Assembly: GCA_030650395.1 (NCBI GenBank)
Contig: JAUSDY010000059.1
Span: forward strand, 1 to 57,792
DNA from: Acidobacteriota bacterium
GTDB lineage: Bacteria; Acidobacteriota; Vicinamibacteria; Vicinamibacterales; UBA2999
Reading direction: 5' to 3'
DNA: 57,792 nucleotides
Numbering within the stretch: position 1 is the first letter of the stretch; each line of letters begins with the position of its first letter. This document shows, in pieces, positions 57,591 to 57,792 of this stretch. The notes below the pieces were generated by a model. That model had not been told where the DNA came from and did no database searches. It saw only the letters and a list, made by a program, of their open reading frames with translations. Both the position numbers and the translations under genes were made by a program.

Positions 57591-57610
57591 GGCACCCCTT
57601 TATGGGTGCC
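57586..57610. repeat. TAAA-type palindrome (GGGCACCCC) overlapping the ftsH stop
   Basis: CGTAGGGCACCCC-TTT-ATGGGTGCC is an imperfect inverted copy of the element at 994 and 18648. The TAG of CGTAGGGC is the stop codon of ftsH. Confidence 0.7.
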
Positions 57611-57659
57611 GGTGAATGGCGCGGACAGGCCTCCCGGCGTGAGCGGCTCGTCTCGGCGG

Positions 57660-57792
57660 GTGGAGTAGACCCCAGTCTGTCGTACACAACGTGCAGACCA
57701 GCGGCCCCTCGTCAAACCGTACGTGCGGATTTCCCGCATACGGCTTCCCGCGACGTTCACCGCACACCGCGTGCGGTATAGCGCTCGTTGTG
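57660..57792 (-). mobile_element. 3' end of a group II intron (domains 5 and 6), extends beyond the window
   Basis: On the minus strand, domain 5 is at about 57747-57714: AGCCGTATGCGG, a GAAA-type tetraloop, then CCGCACGTACGGTTT. It has the AGC triad and the A-C-G bulge region typical of the 34-nt domain 5. A domain-6-like hairpin (GTCTG/CAGAC near 57697-57674) follows. The sequence ends CTACTCCAC at 57660, fitting the AY/AC 3' splice end of group II introns. An intron-encoded protein would lie further right on the minus strand, outside the window. The 5' end is not present. The exon downstream is the ftsH 3' region. Confidence 0.8.

Overview
The window is a high-GC bacterial chromosome segment that most resembles Acidobacteriota, probably the Vicinamibacterales lineage. 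This is an inference from gene content: a single-chain ADOP-type ABC permease, a very large Asp-box (VPS10/sortilin-like) secreted protein, secreted PQQ propeller proteins and cytochromes, ThuA and amidohydrolase-type secreted proteins, and many 1-4 nt stop/start overlaps. No rRNA, prophage or CRISPR array is present; two tRNA genes are (Arg-CCT and Pro-CGG).

Left part (1-12.7 kb). A DUF707 gene, tRNA-Arg, and the acyP-apt pair are followed by a potassium block. A c-di-AMP (ydaO/yuaA-type) riboswitch lies directly upstream of two tandem KimA-type K+ importers. A Kup K+ transporter faces them, its start overlapping the stop of the upstream VPS10-like gene. The shared 3' end of kimA2 and kup is an array of degenerate repeats that can fold into a long hairpin. 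A flippase-like membrane protein and an AbrB/PIN toxin-antitoxin pair with a palindromic operator close this part.

Middle part (12.7-31.3 kb). An orphan xanthine-dehydrogenase-type molybdenum subunit is followed by a PD40-repeat secreted protein gene broken by two frameshifts. A tightly packed run then encodes periplasmic redox proteins: a c-type cytochrome fused to a copper-monooxygenase-like domain, a second haem protein with a propeller, a PQQ dehydrogenase, a degenerate metallo-beta-lactamase-fold protein and a PQQ-like propeller. Next, a SufR-like cysteine-rich regulator is divergent, across a palindrome, from a dihaem lipoprotein and a DUF2231-Rieske fusion. A frameshifted B12-binding radical SAM gene follows.

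Right part (31.3-57.8 kb). This holds an ADOP permease, ThuA, SurE, NfeD plus an SPFH protein, an MFS transporter, two RidA-like proteins, TruA, a WYL regulator, an L,D-transpeptidase with an M23 peptidase, several secreted hydrolases, a response regulator, an ECF sigma/anti-sigma pair, TerC, and a protein-quality-control run (J-protein, ClpB, FtsH). The window ends in the 3' end (domains 5 and 6) of a group II intron on the minus strand.

The most unusual feature is the density of small repeats. (i) Palindromes with unrelated stems share a central TAAA loop and a (T)CTACA/CCACA/CTACG-like tail. (ii) A roughly 33-bp element is read in frame inside several proteins (peptides like FAEATAGK or FAKATADK), and in truA it interrupts one of the palindromes. 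(iii) Short degenerate tandem repeats sit between genes, several with an inverted copy downstream so that they can form hairpins. At least six genes are broken or reduced to remnants, some next to these repeats.
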